A stretch of DNA of 64,000 bases from assembly GCA_020746105.1 (NCBI GenBank), contig CM036658.1, forward strand, positions 13,748,689-13,812,688. The letters are read 5' to 3'. Both the position numbers and the translations under genes were made by a program. This document shows, piece by piece, positions 23,908 to 35,395 of this stretch (position 1 is the first letter of the stretch; every line of letters starts with the position of its first letter). The notes under the pieces were generated by a model. The model was not told the DNA's origin. It did no database searches and saw only the letters and a program-made list of their open reading frames with translations. This stretch comes from Trogon surrucura (taxonomy: Eukaryota; Chordata; Aves; Trogoniformes; Trogonidae).

Positions 23908-26589
23908 GTAGAATCGTAGAATCATTAATATTGGAAAAAACCTCTAAGATCAGGTTTAACAGTCAAACAAACATTACCATGACCACTAAACTAACTGCCA
24001 TGTTTACATGTTTTTTGAACACCGCCAGGGATAGTGACTCAACCACTTCCAAGGAAAGCCTGTTCCAATGCTTTATCGTTCTTTCAGTAAAGAAATTTTT
24101 CCTAATATCTAATCTAAAATCTCCCTGGCACAACCAGAGGCCATTTCCTCTTGTCCTATCATTAGCAACTTGTAAGAAGAGACCAACACCCACTTCACTA
24201 CAACTTTGTTTCAGGTAATTGTAAAGGGCAATAAGGTCTCCCCTCAGCCTCCTCTTCTCCAGACTAAACAATCCCAGCTCCCTGAGCCACTCCTCATAAG
24301 ATATGTTTTCTAGAACCCCCATCAGCTTTGTTACCCTTCTCTGGATCCAGTCCAGCACCTCAATGTCTATCTTATACTATGACACCCAAAACTGCATACA
24401 GCACCCGAGGTGCAGTCTCAACAGTGTACAGGGCATGACCACTTCCCTACTCCTTCTGGCCACACTATTTCTGCTACAAGCTAGGATGCTCTTGGCCTTC
24501 TTGGTCATATGGGCACACTGCTGGCTCATGTTCAATCAGCTGTTGACCAACAGACCAAGATCCTTTTCTTTTACAGAGATTTCCAGCCACTCTTCCCTAA
24601 GGATGTAGTGCTGCCTAAGGTTATTGTGACCAAAGTGCAGGACCCAGTACTTGACCTCATACAACTGGCCATGGCCATTCAATCCAGCCTGTCCAGTTCC
24701 CTCTGCAGAGCCTTTCTACCTCCCAGCAGATCAACACTCCTGTTCAATTTGGTGTCATCTGTGAGTTTACTGAGAGTGCACTCAATCCTCTCATCCAAAT
24801 GAATCAAGTAAGATATTAAACAAGGCTGTCCTCAAAACTGAGCCCTGGGAGACATCACTTGTGACCAGTTGCCAACTGCATTTGACTTCATTCACCACTA
24901 CTCCGGGCTTGACCATCTAGCCAGTTTTTAACCCAGTGAAGAGTACACTTGTCTAAGCCATGAGCTACCAGTTTCTCTAGCAGAGTGCTGTGGGAGACAA
25001 TATCAAAGGCTTTACTAAAGTCCAGGTAGACAATGTCCACAGCCTTCCTCTCAGCCACTAGGGTGGGTTACCTGGTCGCAGAAGGAGATCAGGTTGGTCA
25101 AGCAGGACCTGCCTTTCATGAACCTGTGCTGGCTGGACCTTATCTCCTGGATGTTATACATGTGCCATGTGAATAGACTCATGATTAACTGCTCCATAAT
25201 CTTCCCTGGTACTGAGGTGCAGTCTGTAGTTCCCTGGGTCCTCCTTCCAGGCTTTCCTGTAGGTAGGGGTGACATTGGTAAGTCTCCAGTCATCTGGGAC
25301 CTCCCCTGTTAACCAAGACTCACGGCAGATGATGGAGAGTGGCTTGGCAAGCTCCTCCACCAGCTCCCTCAGCACTCTTGGGTGGATCCCATCTGGCTCC
25401 ATAGACTTGTCAGTGTCCAAGCAGTATAGCAGGTCCCTAACTGCTTCCTCCTAGATTGTGAGGGGTTTATTCTGCTCTGTGACCTGTCTTCCAGATCAGG
25501 TGGCTGAATACCCTGAGGGTAAGTGGTCTGACTATTGAATACTGAAGCAAAGAATTAAATACCTCAGCCTTTTCCTCATCCTTGGTGGCAGCATTGCCCC
25601 CCACACCTAATAAATGGTGGAGAATCCCTCCGGTTCTCCCTGTTTTGTTAATACATTTATTATATCCTATGATAGTGGCCAGATTGATTCTAGCTGGGCT
25701 TTTGTCTACCTCATGTTTTCTGCATGACCTAACCAGAAACCTGTACTTTTCTTGAGTTGTCTGCCGCTTCCTCCAAAGGTGGTAAACTTTTGAGCAAAAC
25801 TCCCTGTTCAACCAGGCCTGTCATAATCTGCTAATTTTTTTTCCAACGCATGGGGGCAGCCTGCCGCTGTACCTCTGAGACTTCCTTCTTAAAGAATATC
25901 CGACCCTTCTGGACCCCTTTGCCCTTCAGGACTGTCTTCCAAGGGATTCTCTCCACCAGTGTCTTGAACAGGCCAAAGTTTACTCTCTGGACATCTATAG
26001 TAGTGATTTTTGTGAACCCCCAAAGAATACTCCACCAGGAATTGAAAATATCATTTCATGATCACTAAGTCCAAGTTGGCCTCCAACCACAACATCACTC
26101 ACCAGTCTTTCTCTGTTTGTGAACACCAAGTCTAGTGAGGCACCTTCCCTGGTAGGCTTACTAGCTATCAGGGAGTTATCTTACACACACTCCAGGAACC
26201 TCTTAGACTGTCTCTGCTGTGTTGTACATTCAGTGGATGTCCGGTAAGTTGAAGTTTCCCACAAGAACAAAGGCTGTTGATTTTGAGACTTCTGGTAGCC
26301 ACTTGTAGAGTGCTGCATCAGCTTCTTCATTCTGGTTGGGTGGTCTATAACAGACTCCCAACAAGATATCTGCCTTGGCCTTCCCACTCATTATTCGTAA
26401 CTACTAGAACTTACTGTTGAAGTCATTGAGTTCTACACAATTAAAACAGTCCCTAACGTACAGAGCCAACCCACCAACTTTCCTTCCTTGTTTGTCACTT
26501 CGGAGGAGCTTATAACCATCCACTGCAGCACTCCAGTCATGACAGTCATCTCACCACATTCCTGTGATGGTGACTGTGTCATAGTTATC
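23908..26589 (-). mobile_element. CR1 LINE, 3' portion of a nearly complete copy
   Basis: On the minus strand this runs from the endonuclease (26589) through linker and reverse transcriptase to the CR1 3' terminus at 23908. Together with 27329-28866, after removing the inserted LTR, the copy spans roughly 4.2 kb. That is close to full length and far longer than the usual truncated CR1. It carries many stops and frameshifts. The 3' tail has degraded octamers (GTAGAATCGTAGAATCATTA on +). Confidence 0.9.
23963..26589 (-). pseudogene. CR1 ORF2 (endonuclease-RT) pseudogene
   Basis: Remnants of the CR1 ORF2 polyprotein, which nicks target DNA and primes reverse transcription of the element's RNA. 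In minus-strand order there is an endonuclease part with GYKLLRSDKQGRK and YRPPNQNEEAD-like text (26330-26560). A linker follows near 25640-25900, then RT entry with VPGK near 25200. RT motif A is DFSKAFDIV near 25000-25040. A degraded catalytic box reading TDD near 24760 follows, and then the post-RT region 23963-24358, still open for 131 codons. Multiple stops and frame changes rule out function. The N-terminal end of the endonuclease is separated by the inserted LTR. Confidence 0.85.
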
Positions 26590-27328
26590 TGTCATGAGTC
26601 TGAGTCTGGTGGGGTTTTTGGGAAGCAGGAAGAGAGCTGTGTGGGAACACTTGTGCAAAACTTGGAGAGAGTCCTCCACTTCCAGGTAGGAGTTGGACCT
26701 GCCTCTGGACAGGGCCAGACCAATCAGTGCTTCTGTGATCAAGGTATTTAAGAGGCAACCCCATTGTTCTCTTTCTCTGTTGAATTTTGTCTTGATCTGT
26801 CCTCTCTGTGTTGGGGATTATTTCCTGCTGGAGGAGGGGGAGACTAGAGGAGAACAAAGGAATGCCACCTTGAGAAGAAAGATGGGAAGAAGAGTCTCAG
26901 AGGATAAGGAGAAGGAGAGTGTTGCCAGAGTACGAACTTTCCCTGAAGCCCATGGTGGTCGAGATGGCAGGAAGGTGATTGCCTGCCAGTTGAGGGAATC
27001 TATGGTGGTGAGAACATCCAGGATGTGCTTGTATGTGCAAGAGGGGAGAGAGACCATACATCAGTGGGGTACGTGCTGAAAGTGATCTGTGGCCCTGATG
27101 AACTCATAAGGAGGAAGAGGATTGTCTCCTGTGAAGTGGACACCACGTGGCATGAGGGAGAGACTGTGAGGAGCCCTCTTTCTCAAGGAAGAGCTGCCAT
27201 AGACACTGAAAAATGGTCAGAGGGACAAAAACGCCCACCTCCAACCCCCCTTACATCGATATGTGGGGGAGGAAGTAGCCAGGAAGATGGGAGGGTGGGA
27301 ATGAGGAGTGTATTTCAGTTTGGGTTAT
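26590..27328 (+). mobile_element. Solo LTR inserted into CR1 (copy 1 of a shared family)
   Basis: It starts TGTCATGAGTCTGAGTCT and is flanked by TTATC on both sides (26585-26589 and 27329-27333). With the LTR and one TTATC removed, the CR1 endonuclease frame reads through the junction. The sequence aligns by eye with the LTRs at 42.3 and 52.2 kb over most of its length. It stops about 250 bp short of their 3' ends, finishing near TTTGGGTTA rather than a canonical CA. Purine-rich sequence fills the middle. Open frames of 80-130 codons inside it are not retroviral genes and are not called. Confidence 0.85.
26716..26753 (+). promoter_or_regulatory. LTR promoter: CCAAT and TATA boxes
   Basis: GACCAATCAGTG at 26718-26729 and GTATTTAAGA at 26744-26753, spaced as a pol II core promoter. 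The same pair occurs at matching places in the LTRs at 42.3 and 52.2 kb. It lies only about 150 bp from the LTR 5' end. Confidence 0.65.
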
Positions 27329-28866
27329 TTATCCGTGTATTGAACTGGCCATCAATGTCACCCCCAACACTCGTATGCCACCCCTAGGCTCATCTCTAGT
27401 GGCCTTGGTTTTATAGCCTTCCCTCTTTGAACCTAGTTTAAAGCTCTCTCAGTGAGCCCTGCCAGCTCATGAACAAGAACCCTTTAACCCCTTTGAGAAG
27501 ATGAATTCTGCCTGTCACCAGCAGGCTGAGTGCCATATGAACCTCCCCATGGTAAAAAAAAATGGCATTTCATTGGTGGTACTAGCCTCTGAGTCACATA
27601 TTGATTATGTGTCCTTTCCTGTTTCTTTCAGTACTTTTCCCCTTCTCTGAAGGGATTGAGGAGAACACTACCTGTGCTCTTGATCCTTCAACCAATAACC
27701 CCAGCTCACTGAAGTCCTTTTAAATCACTTTTGGACTTCGGTCCACAACATAATCTCTGACAACTTGCATAACCAGCAGCAGGGGGCTGCACCAGGTCAG
27801 GGAGTTTCCAGGTAAAGTCTCTAACTTGAGCCCCACGGAGGCAGCAGACTTCCCTGTAGAACGGATCTGGTCAGCACATGGGGCCCTCTGTTCCTCTCAG
27901 AAGGGAATCATATAGAACAATTAACTGTCCTTTTTTTTTTCTTAACGGAAGCAGCCCTAATGCATGGGGCTGACTGACTCACCCTAGGAAATACCCTGAA
28001 TGGATCTTCACCTGCTTCCTTATTTGCATTGCCCTCAAGTTCCAGAGCCCCATACTTGTGTAAGGGCAACTGGGAAGGTCTCCTAAATTGCCTCCTTCTC
28101 CCTGTTTACAAGAGGGCAGGGGACCCTCTGCTTCTTGTGGACCCTCTACCTGCTGCCTTTGCCTCAGGGTGTGGTTCCACCAATCTATCTCCTGCTCACA
28201 CTCCCTGATACTCCTCAACCTCTCCATTTTATTCTTTAGCTTTGCTACCAGCCTGAGCAGATTATTCATGTAGTCACACTGTGCACAGGTGTTGTGTCTG
28301 CTGCCCTCCTCTGCTGCCTGTCACCCTGGATGAGTGACAGGCAGGCACTCTCTGCAGCAGGAGACCTGCACAGCTGTGTGATGTGTAGGAATGCCATCTG
28401 GGCCCCCACATTTCTTCTGGCCATGGCTTTTGGAAGAGTGGTAACCATAACTAGGTCCTCTTCTGGGAGGGCAATGACCACTAGTTGAGTTCATGTGTGG
28501 AGCCAGGAGGGTGACGAGTTACCACCAACTGAACTCACCTCTTGTGATGGCAGAGCTTTCAGCACCCTACCTGCACATCCATCTGCACAAATGGCTGCAC
28601 CATGCCCAGGTGACTTGCCACTTCCTGTTTGCCAACTCTAACTGTGTGTGAAGGGATCTCCACTTTTTATTTGTAGATACACACATCTGCACAGGCATCT
28701 GAAGATCCCTGCACTCCCTCAGGGATGCTTTCGCGGCGTGGGGGTGGACTCTCTTGCTGTGGCAATGCCTACACGTGGCCTGCCTCTCCTGTGAGAGCTG
28801 CTGGCTAAGGTGGGGTTGATCAGCTGCCTGTGTGTCCCCTTGTGTTGGGGTCACTCTCAGCAACTG
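27329..28866 (-). mobile_element. CR1 LINE, 5' portion (ORF1 region)
   Basis: This is the 5' continuation of the CR1 copy broken by the LTR. Minus-strand sequence from 28866 down covers the CR1 leader and ORF1, then the inter-ORF segment and the first endonuclease residues (PVQYTDNYD-like) that join to the 3' portion. CR1 copies that keep ORF1 are rare because most insertions are 5'-truncated. The 5' end near 28866 is approximate. Confidence 0.8.
27433..28290 (-). pseudogene. CR1 ORF1 pseudogene with SGNH/esterase-like region
   Basis: Minus-strand remnants match CR1 ORF1. A coiled-coil-like stretch MNNLLRLVAKLKNKMERLRS followed by ECEQEIDWWNHTL lies at 28150-28269. Further on comes the esterase (SGNH hydrolase-like) region, with YDSLLRGTEG near 27900. 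This is the block that carries the nucleophile Ser in the GDSL-type signature. The frame ends with a RALN-stop at 27433. Frameshifts and stops break it between blocks. In intact CR1 the ORF1 product is thought to bind element RNA, with the esterase part of uncertain role. Confidence 0.75.
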
Positions 28867-29544
28867 AGGTTATTTAAAGGAGATGTTTCTAGTGCAATTC
28901 TGAAAGGAACGACCTAATGTTATTGAAATCTTTTTCCTACCAGTTAGATGGATCAAAATAGAAATAAGCTTTTATTCAAATGTGTAAATTATTCCAAATT
29001 TCATTAAGTGTTTAGAGATAAGTGCAAGTAAATTACACACAGCTTTTTGGGTTGAACAGCTGTGTACATCTATGAATAAAAAGTGGAGATTGCACTAATG
29101 ATACAGGAGATAATATTTTGAAAAGCCTATACTTAAGAGTAATATAGTGTCTTCATTTAGAAATTAATTCAGTATAACCTGGGAGAGCAAAATGGTGGCT
29201 GAGGCCGCCATGGGCTAAAGTAGCACTTAAACAGGAAAACACCAAGTACAAACAGAGAAGAATAACTGACACTGAAAAGGAGTTTATTGCAGATCATTTT
29301 GTAAACTGAAAGCTGGATGCTGAACTGCATCCTATGTGCATATATATGCCATATCATGTGCTGTCCCTCCTACCCCGAGTCTCCTTACTGGTTTCTTGTC
29401 TTTTGCTGCTTTATCTACACTTGATTATGTGTGGTTATAGCAAGACTGAAAGAATGCATTCAGCATAACATGCTGATAATTTTAAGAGTGCTAACCATGC
29501 AGAAAGAATTGAGTGAGGAGGACCAAATACACCCATTTAACACA
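28867..29544. other. Unique DNA right of the long CR1
   Basis: No gene or repeat recognised. A small GC-rich inverted motif, GGTGGCTGAGGCCGCC, lies near 29192, but no frame supports a gene start there. Confidence 0.5.
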
Positions 29545-29865
29545 GCATGAAAGCTCAGTCTCACTATGAGGAACTCAGGAAGTTTAACCTGTTCTGTTAT
29601 CTGAGAGAAAACTGCATGACCTGATCATGATCTCTGAGTACCTAACCAGGGAGAAGATTTTTGATAGTAGACAGCTTATAATCTTACAGTCAGAGTCATG
29701 ATAAGATACAACAACCAATAGCTAAAACCGGAAAAATTTGTGTTGTAAATAAGAAGCTCTTATGGTGATGGCAACTGAAGAGATATTTAGGGATGTCTGG
29801 GAGTCTTTTACACTCTCCCAAATTCAAAGACTTATAAAAGACTTACAGTCTTACGGAGCTATTAG
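29545..29865 (+). mobile_element. Possible old CR1-like 3' relic
   Basis: The phrases ATGAGGAACTCAGGAAGTTT, CATGACCTGATCATGATCTC and AAATAAGAAGCTCTTATG follow the order seen in the post-RT and 3' region of old avian CR1 families. There is no octamer tail and no open frame. The assignment rests on remembered pattern only. Confidence 0.35.
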
Positions 29866-30033
29866 CATTATTAAATACACAAATGAAGTAACAGCTCTCT
29901 AAAGCTTAATGAAATTGCAGGCTTCTAATGGGTTTTTAATTCAAGCTCCATTTTTTCACTTAATTTCACAATATGCTTCTCATTATCGGTCAAATAAAGA
30001 CAGGGAGATTTTGATATCACAAATTCTTCTAGC

Positions 30034-30100
30034 TTATATATATCATATATATATAAACTTGTATATATTACATAAATTACAAATATATGTTATATATATC
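30034..30100. repeat. AT dinucleotide-rich tract
   Basis: Interrupted (TA)n runs at 30034-30055, 30061-30070 and 30083-30100. Confidence 0.8.
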
Positions 30101-30232
30101 TTTTAGCTTATATGTAATACTAACAAATACTGAAATATAAATGTTCCTTCAGAAAATAAATTTTAAACCATAATTTCTGCCCTTCAGTACTTTACTCTAT
30201 GTTTCTATTACAATTTTTGTCCTTTTCTTTAG

Positions 30233-30390
30233 ACAACTCTTTTGAGGTACTACTTTTCAGCTAGCAGGACACTGGAGGAAACTGGAGAGAATTGGAGTAG
30301 TGCTGATCCTCCAGTGGTAAACTGTCTGCTGCTTTGGCTGACCTCAGGAGATTTGTGCCTGTACCCTCTGGCAATGAAGGCTGCCCCAAG
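30233..30390 (+). CDS. Putative internal exon 1 of 4, unidentified protein
   Basis: This 158-nt segment is open throughout in one frame, giving 52 codons plus two bases. It is framed by a pyrimidine-rich acceptor (CCTTTTCTTTAG at 30221-30232) and a donor AAG|GTATAAC at 30390/30391. Its GC content rises above the flanks. The peptide includes EETGENWSSADPPVV and LLLWLTSGDLCLYPL, a mix of polar turns and hydrophobic strands. Starting phase is 0 and ending phase is 2, which the exon at 50433 completes to Ser. A T run (30398-30416) begins 8 nt after the exon end. The other two forward frames have stops. I do not recognise the protein. It lacks a start codon and is clearly internal. A chance open frame of this size is possible alone. 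The joint phase fit is the main support. Confidence 0.58.
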
Positions 30391-33300
30391 GTATAACTTT
30401 TTTTTTTTTTTTTTTTAATGACTTAACAATTTAAAAAATGATGCGGTTTTATTTAGCAGTATCCTCTATAATTTTAAAGTTTCCCCTCATAATTTCTTAA
30501 TACAATAATTCTTTCTAAGGGGATATGACAAGGAACTATTTTAGAACAAACTGAACAAACAAGTGAGAAGTAAAACTTGCAAGTTATCTTTAAGCTAAAC
30601 AGAGCACTCCTTAGCTTTGTATGTTAGCTTTTTAATGTGGTTTGGATCTTATGCTCTTCAAAACAAGATCTTTGTGAATAACGGGTAAGAACATTTCAGT
30701 CACCATAAACGAAAACAATAAAATGACTTCATAAAAATGCTGGCAAATGCAAGCTAAGAGCATTTTCAATCTATCTGCCAAGGTTCTAAACAATCATCCA
30801 AAATAGCTTTGCGATTTTACTTTCAAAGCTATTATCCCGAACCTAAATAAGTATCTGTCAATAACTATCAGCCAGCATGCTGACCTTTCTCTGTCTGAGG
30901 CAAAATCAGAACAGGTCCATCAAAAGCTATGCCTTGTATCCAGTACAGCAGGTCCCATTAGCTGTTACATCTTTACTCAACTCCCAGGTCATGTTTTTAT
31001 CATTGCTTTTACGGCAGTCCTGCCACTCTTTAATGGTGATATACCCAATTTCTAATTGCTGTTCAGTTCTAGTTATGCTTAGAAGAAAATTATTTAAGAA
31101 AATATGCATGATGGTAAAGCAAATATCTTTTACTTTGAAAAAACTGATCTCAGATAGATTTTATAATTCCATCACTAAGAGCATACCAGTTCTGAAAATG
31201 GTTATTGCTGCTAATATTCTGACAGGTATATAATGAGTCACGTTAGGTTATGCCACTCATACCACATTTTCATGGTTTGTTATATAATGCAAAAAGGCTT
31301 ACAAAACTTGTTCAACTTTTATGAACTGGGAAATAAGAATGGCATTGTTTGAGCACGTTGGGTTTCTCAGGAGAAAAAGCTGTTCATTTCAGAACAGTAA
31401 GCACTTCTTTGATTACTAAATAAACATCAATTAATTTTAATGAAATTTCATTTAACTTCACTCAAGTTTGCACTCTATCTCCTGACTTTATGTATTGAAC
31501 TTTAGAAAAGGCTTAAAATTAAATTTCTGAAGAAAGCTGCTTCACAAGGTAGTTCAAATGCAAAACAAAATTTATCATGAGATAAGTGTCTCGGACATTG
31601 GTAAAAAACTAAATAATGCAAGATAAAAAAAATGTATAATTTGAACTGCCATGCTTCATTTGATCTCAGGGCAACCATTGTACATAGAACAATAGTTTTT
31701 ACTGGCTTAAAAAATATAATCAGTACATGGACCCAATTCTACATTCATTTTCTCTGTAAATCTTTCCCTGCTACCAAAAGAAGGTTATCTTACATATTTG
31801 GTAAAAAAATAATTTGAATTTTAACCTTATTCACAGTAGGGAAAATGATGCAACATATTTAATAGGCTAGAGACTTTTATATTGCTGTGTGGGAAAAGTC
31901 TGCTAGTGGTAAGCGAGTTGATAATATCTCTTGCATTGTTTTATTTTTACTACAGAGACTGCACTTCTAAAAGGCAGAAAACATCCATTAAATAATTTCC
32001 TTGTTATTTTCTCTTTGTAAGCAATTTCTGCAATAATCACAGAGACCATTAATACAATACATTAATGTCATGAATGGCAGAGGAAGTGGATTAGGAAGTA
32101 ATGTTGTCTCAGACTATGGTCTACAGTATAAAAAAAGTTGCAAAGTCCCTGTGCTAGTCAGTTCATTACAATATATTTGTGAAATACGAGCACTGAAACA
32201 CGTAACATATGCCTGGAAACTGTAAAAATAAATAATAAAAGTGATCATTAGTAACACAGAAGTGTAACAAAGTGATTTGAAGCATTTTACCAATCCCCTC
32301 TCCTGTCTGATAACAACTTTATGAACAAGATACTAATTCACAGAAGATTCCACTTGCAGTGGAACTCCTTTTTCTTAGCAAATTTCCCTAAGTAGTTGTG
32401 TTCAAGGCATATGCTGCTGGGAAGACTACTATCTGATGGGTAAGCAGAAAGGGGTTTCTCTTTTCCTGGTTTAACAAAATATTTTTACCACACTTCCTGC
32501 CAGTAGGCAATGTGTACATTATAAATACGGTTCAATCATTTGTTATTATGGTAACAGAGTTCAGATATATGCCTAGCAGGGTAGGGAATGAAAGAACATC
32601 AAATCTCAGAGAAGCCTTAAGGTGTGATAAAGCTTCAGGAAATGGTCCAAAATGGAAGACAATAACAGTAGCCACAGTTTTAACCACATACAGTGGAAAA
32701 ATGCCAATACTTACGTACGTATTGATGGGTAGTGAGTTAATTATTACAAAGCTTTGTCAGTAAACCCCTTGTCTGTGCATTCCAATCAAAAGACAGAAAT
32801 TAAAAGGGTTTTTTTATACATATATATACATCCAATACAGATTTGAGAGATGAAAAAAACAAACACTAGTCTGTTTACAAGTTCTTTTGCGATTTAAAAT
32901 TACTTTTTCCAATGTACTTCAATGTTTCATTCTATGTAGTGCTACATACTGGATAGCAGCGTGTAGTTTTTCATGCATGCTACTGAAAGATTATTTGGTC
33001 AGAAAAAAATCTGCAATATGGTTAATTATTATGTTTTTATTGTTCACAGTGAACCCATGGGCTTATACATTTGAGATGCAAATGAAAAGCATTATACATA
33101 ACATTCCATACAATAATGTGTATATTTATGCATTCAAAATGGATAATTGTAGGCAAAAAAAGGGTCAAAACTTGTCTCTTCCACATGGGAGTAGAAGTGT
33201 TCGTGCTGGGCTTGCACACAACCCTTTTTCTTTGAATAGTTGTGTTTGGTTTATGTTTGTGTTCCCAGCAGATTGTTTTGGTAGTCCTCATGTAGGCACT

Positions 33301-34831
33301 GCTGCCATTTGCATTTTCGAAGTGATACAACTCAATCTCCCACAAAATACGAAGACCTGCAAAAACATGTACCATTCCAACAATAATGTATGTAAGTTAC
33401 TAAATAATGATCTGATTGAAAGAATATAATTTAAGTCTTTACATAGGTATTTTCTACATGCATATTATTCCTCATTAAAGAAAAATATGTAAAAAGGCTG
33501 TGGCTAATTGTTTTGCTAACCACTGTAGAAAATGTCAATTCTCTGGTCACAGATACCACTAGTTTGACACTTAAGGTCTGCGCAGTGTTACATATGTTTG
33601 GGTTTGTTTGTTTGTTCTTTTTTTTTTTTTTAATACTGTTAATTCTATTAATCCATTGGTATAGAATGCATGACTTGAAATATGGCAGTCTTCATATTGA
33701 GAGGGCAATGAGGCATGTTTTAATAATTACCCAGCATCCTCTACTGTCCAGTGATGTTGAAGGAAGTCAGACCAGCTGTGAAATAACCTTAGCTATTGTT
33801 GTTGGTAGGAGTGGGCATCTAGTCTGTAATTTCAGTCAGGATAATATTGCTTTATGAGGGTGGAGTCAAATCTTGCACACTAATCAGACTTCTGACTCTA
33901 AAATTTTTTGCATTTATTCACTACCATTCCTCACTAGACTTCTAGAAACATGGAGCTTTGTAGCTGGGGCACACTGAGGTAAGACATGAGTCGCTACCTT
34001 CCTTTTAAGACATACAAAATCTCACATTACTATTTATGTATTCAAATGATGGCCTAACATTTCTAGTGCTTTCTGTGTTTCAAAGTAAGATTCTTAGGGG
34101 GGAGGTTTTGAGTCATATTCTTCTTGTATTTCCCTGCTATCAGAGCTTATTTCATTTTGGATGTTTGAACTTGTGCTGTGAGATTACAGATTTGTTTGTA
34201 AGAAGAGACAGAGACAGGGATAATAGCACATTTTGGTCCTGAAGGATGAGAGATGTGCTGCTCACACAAAGAAGTGAGGTTTTTTTATTAATTCTCTGTC
34301 TATCCAACCTATTATTCCAATGTGGTATATAAAATGTTGTCTTTTCAATATCTACATAAAATGGAAAAGAAATTCTAAGTAGTCATTTAGATTTCATCAG
34401 TTCACAAAGGGGCCACATAAAATAAGTTTCTGAGAAGAGACTTTCTACTTCACAAATATTTGCTAATGACTGAAAACTCAAAACAAGGAAGTAAAAGCAT
34501 TCTTGTCTTTTTCCTTCCACCTCAAATTTGATGCAAGATGGGTGAATTAGCTAGGCAGACCTCACCTTTTCTTGCTTTGGGACATTGAATATTGTTGGGT
34601 TTTAAAGTATTTTAAAAAAGTATAATAACAGTTTTATGGATAGCAATTAGAGATAAAATTATAGAGTTATAGAAATAAACAACTGAGCTTTCATTGCCTG
34701 CATATTGGCTGAATTTCACTCAAGGGATTTAAAATAATTTAGGACAGTATTTACATAAAAAAAACCCCAATCCCTAGGCTTTTGCAAATGCAACAGATCT
34801 TTGATACACAAATCAAGTCTGAAGTAGTTTG
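30391..34831. other. Putative intron, unique sequence
   Basis: No transposon is recognised. A forward frame at 32887-33429 (opening with a TTG codon) and an overlapping minus frame at 33037-33375 are both open and are not assigned. T runs occur near 30398-30416 and 33620-33632. If the exon calls hold, this is the first part of a 20-kb intron. Confidence 0.45.
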
Positions 34832-34860
34832 TCCTCTTTATTACAGTGTAATAAAGAGGA
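34832..34860. repeat. Perfect 13-bp inverted repeat at CR1 5' junction
   Basis: TCCTCTTTATTAC (34832-34844), loop AGT (34845-34847), then the exact reverse complement GTAATAAAGAGGA (34848-34860). The right arm overlaps the first recognisable bases of the CR1 insertion, so the left arm looks like an inverted copy of the CR1 5' end. Confidence 0.9.
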
Positions 34861-35395
34861 TAGTGCTGGAGAGGATACGGAGGTGGGCTACCAAGTTAGT
34901 TAAGGATTTGAAGCATGTGTTGTATGAGGAGTGGTTGAGGGATCTGGGGTTGTTTAGCCTGGAAGAGACCAAGGCATGACCTTGTTGCTCTCCATAACTA
35001 CCTGAAAGGAGGTTGTAACAAGGTGGGGGTTGGTCTGTTCTCTCTAGTGACGAGGGATAGGACAAGGGGAAATGGCCTTTATTTGTGCCAAGGAAGGTTC
35101 AGGTTGGATATTAGGAAGAATTACTTTACTGCGATGGTTGTCAGCCATTGGAACAGGCTGCCCAGGGAGGTGGCTGGCTCACCATCCCTGGAGGTGTTTA
35201 AGAGAAAGGTAGATATTGTGCTGAGGGACACGGTTTAATGGTGTTGATAGGGCTAGGACAAAGGTTGGACTCAATGATCTCGAAGGTCTCTTCCAACTGA
35301 AACTGTTCTATGACTCTATGATTCTATGATTCTATGATTGATTCTATGACTCTATGATTTGATTTTATGATTCTGTGATTCTATGATTCTATCAG
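34848..35395 (+). mobile_element. CR1 3' fragment with expanded octamer tail
   Basis: Forward CR1 from the post-RT coding region (ERIRRWATKLVKDLKHVLYE near 34870-34930, then stops) through the 3' UTR to an expanded ATTCTATG tail. The second frame, 35023-35238, continues the C-terminus up to the stop region. The coding frame is broken near 34976. Confidence 0.9.
35308..35393 (+). repeat. ATTCTATG octamer array (CR1 tail)
   Basis: About ten perfect or slightly altered copies of the CR1 terminal octamer (TTCTATGA, CTCTATGA, TTTTATGA, TTCTGTGA variants). Most CR1 tails have one to three copies, so this one is expanded. Confidence 0.85.

Noticed and set aside
26693-27387. Forward frames of about 120 codons between 26.7 and 27.4 kb
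   Set aside because: They lie within the solo LTR and its junction with CR1. No retroviral motif or host homology is visible.
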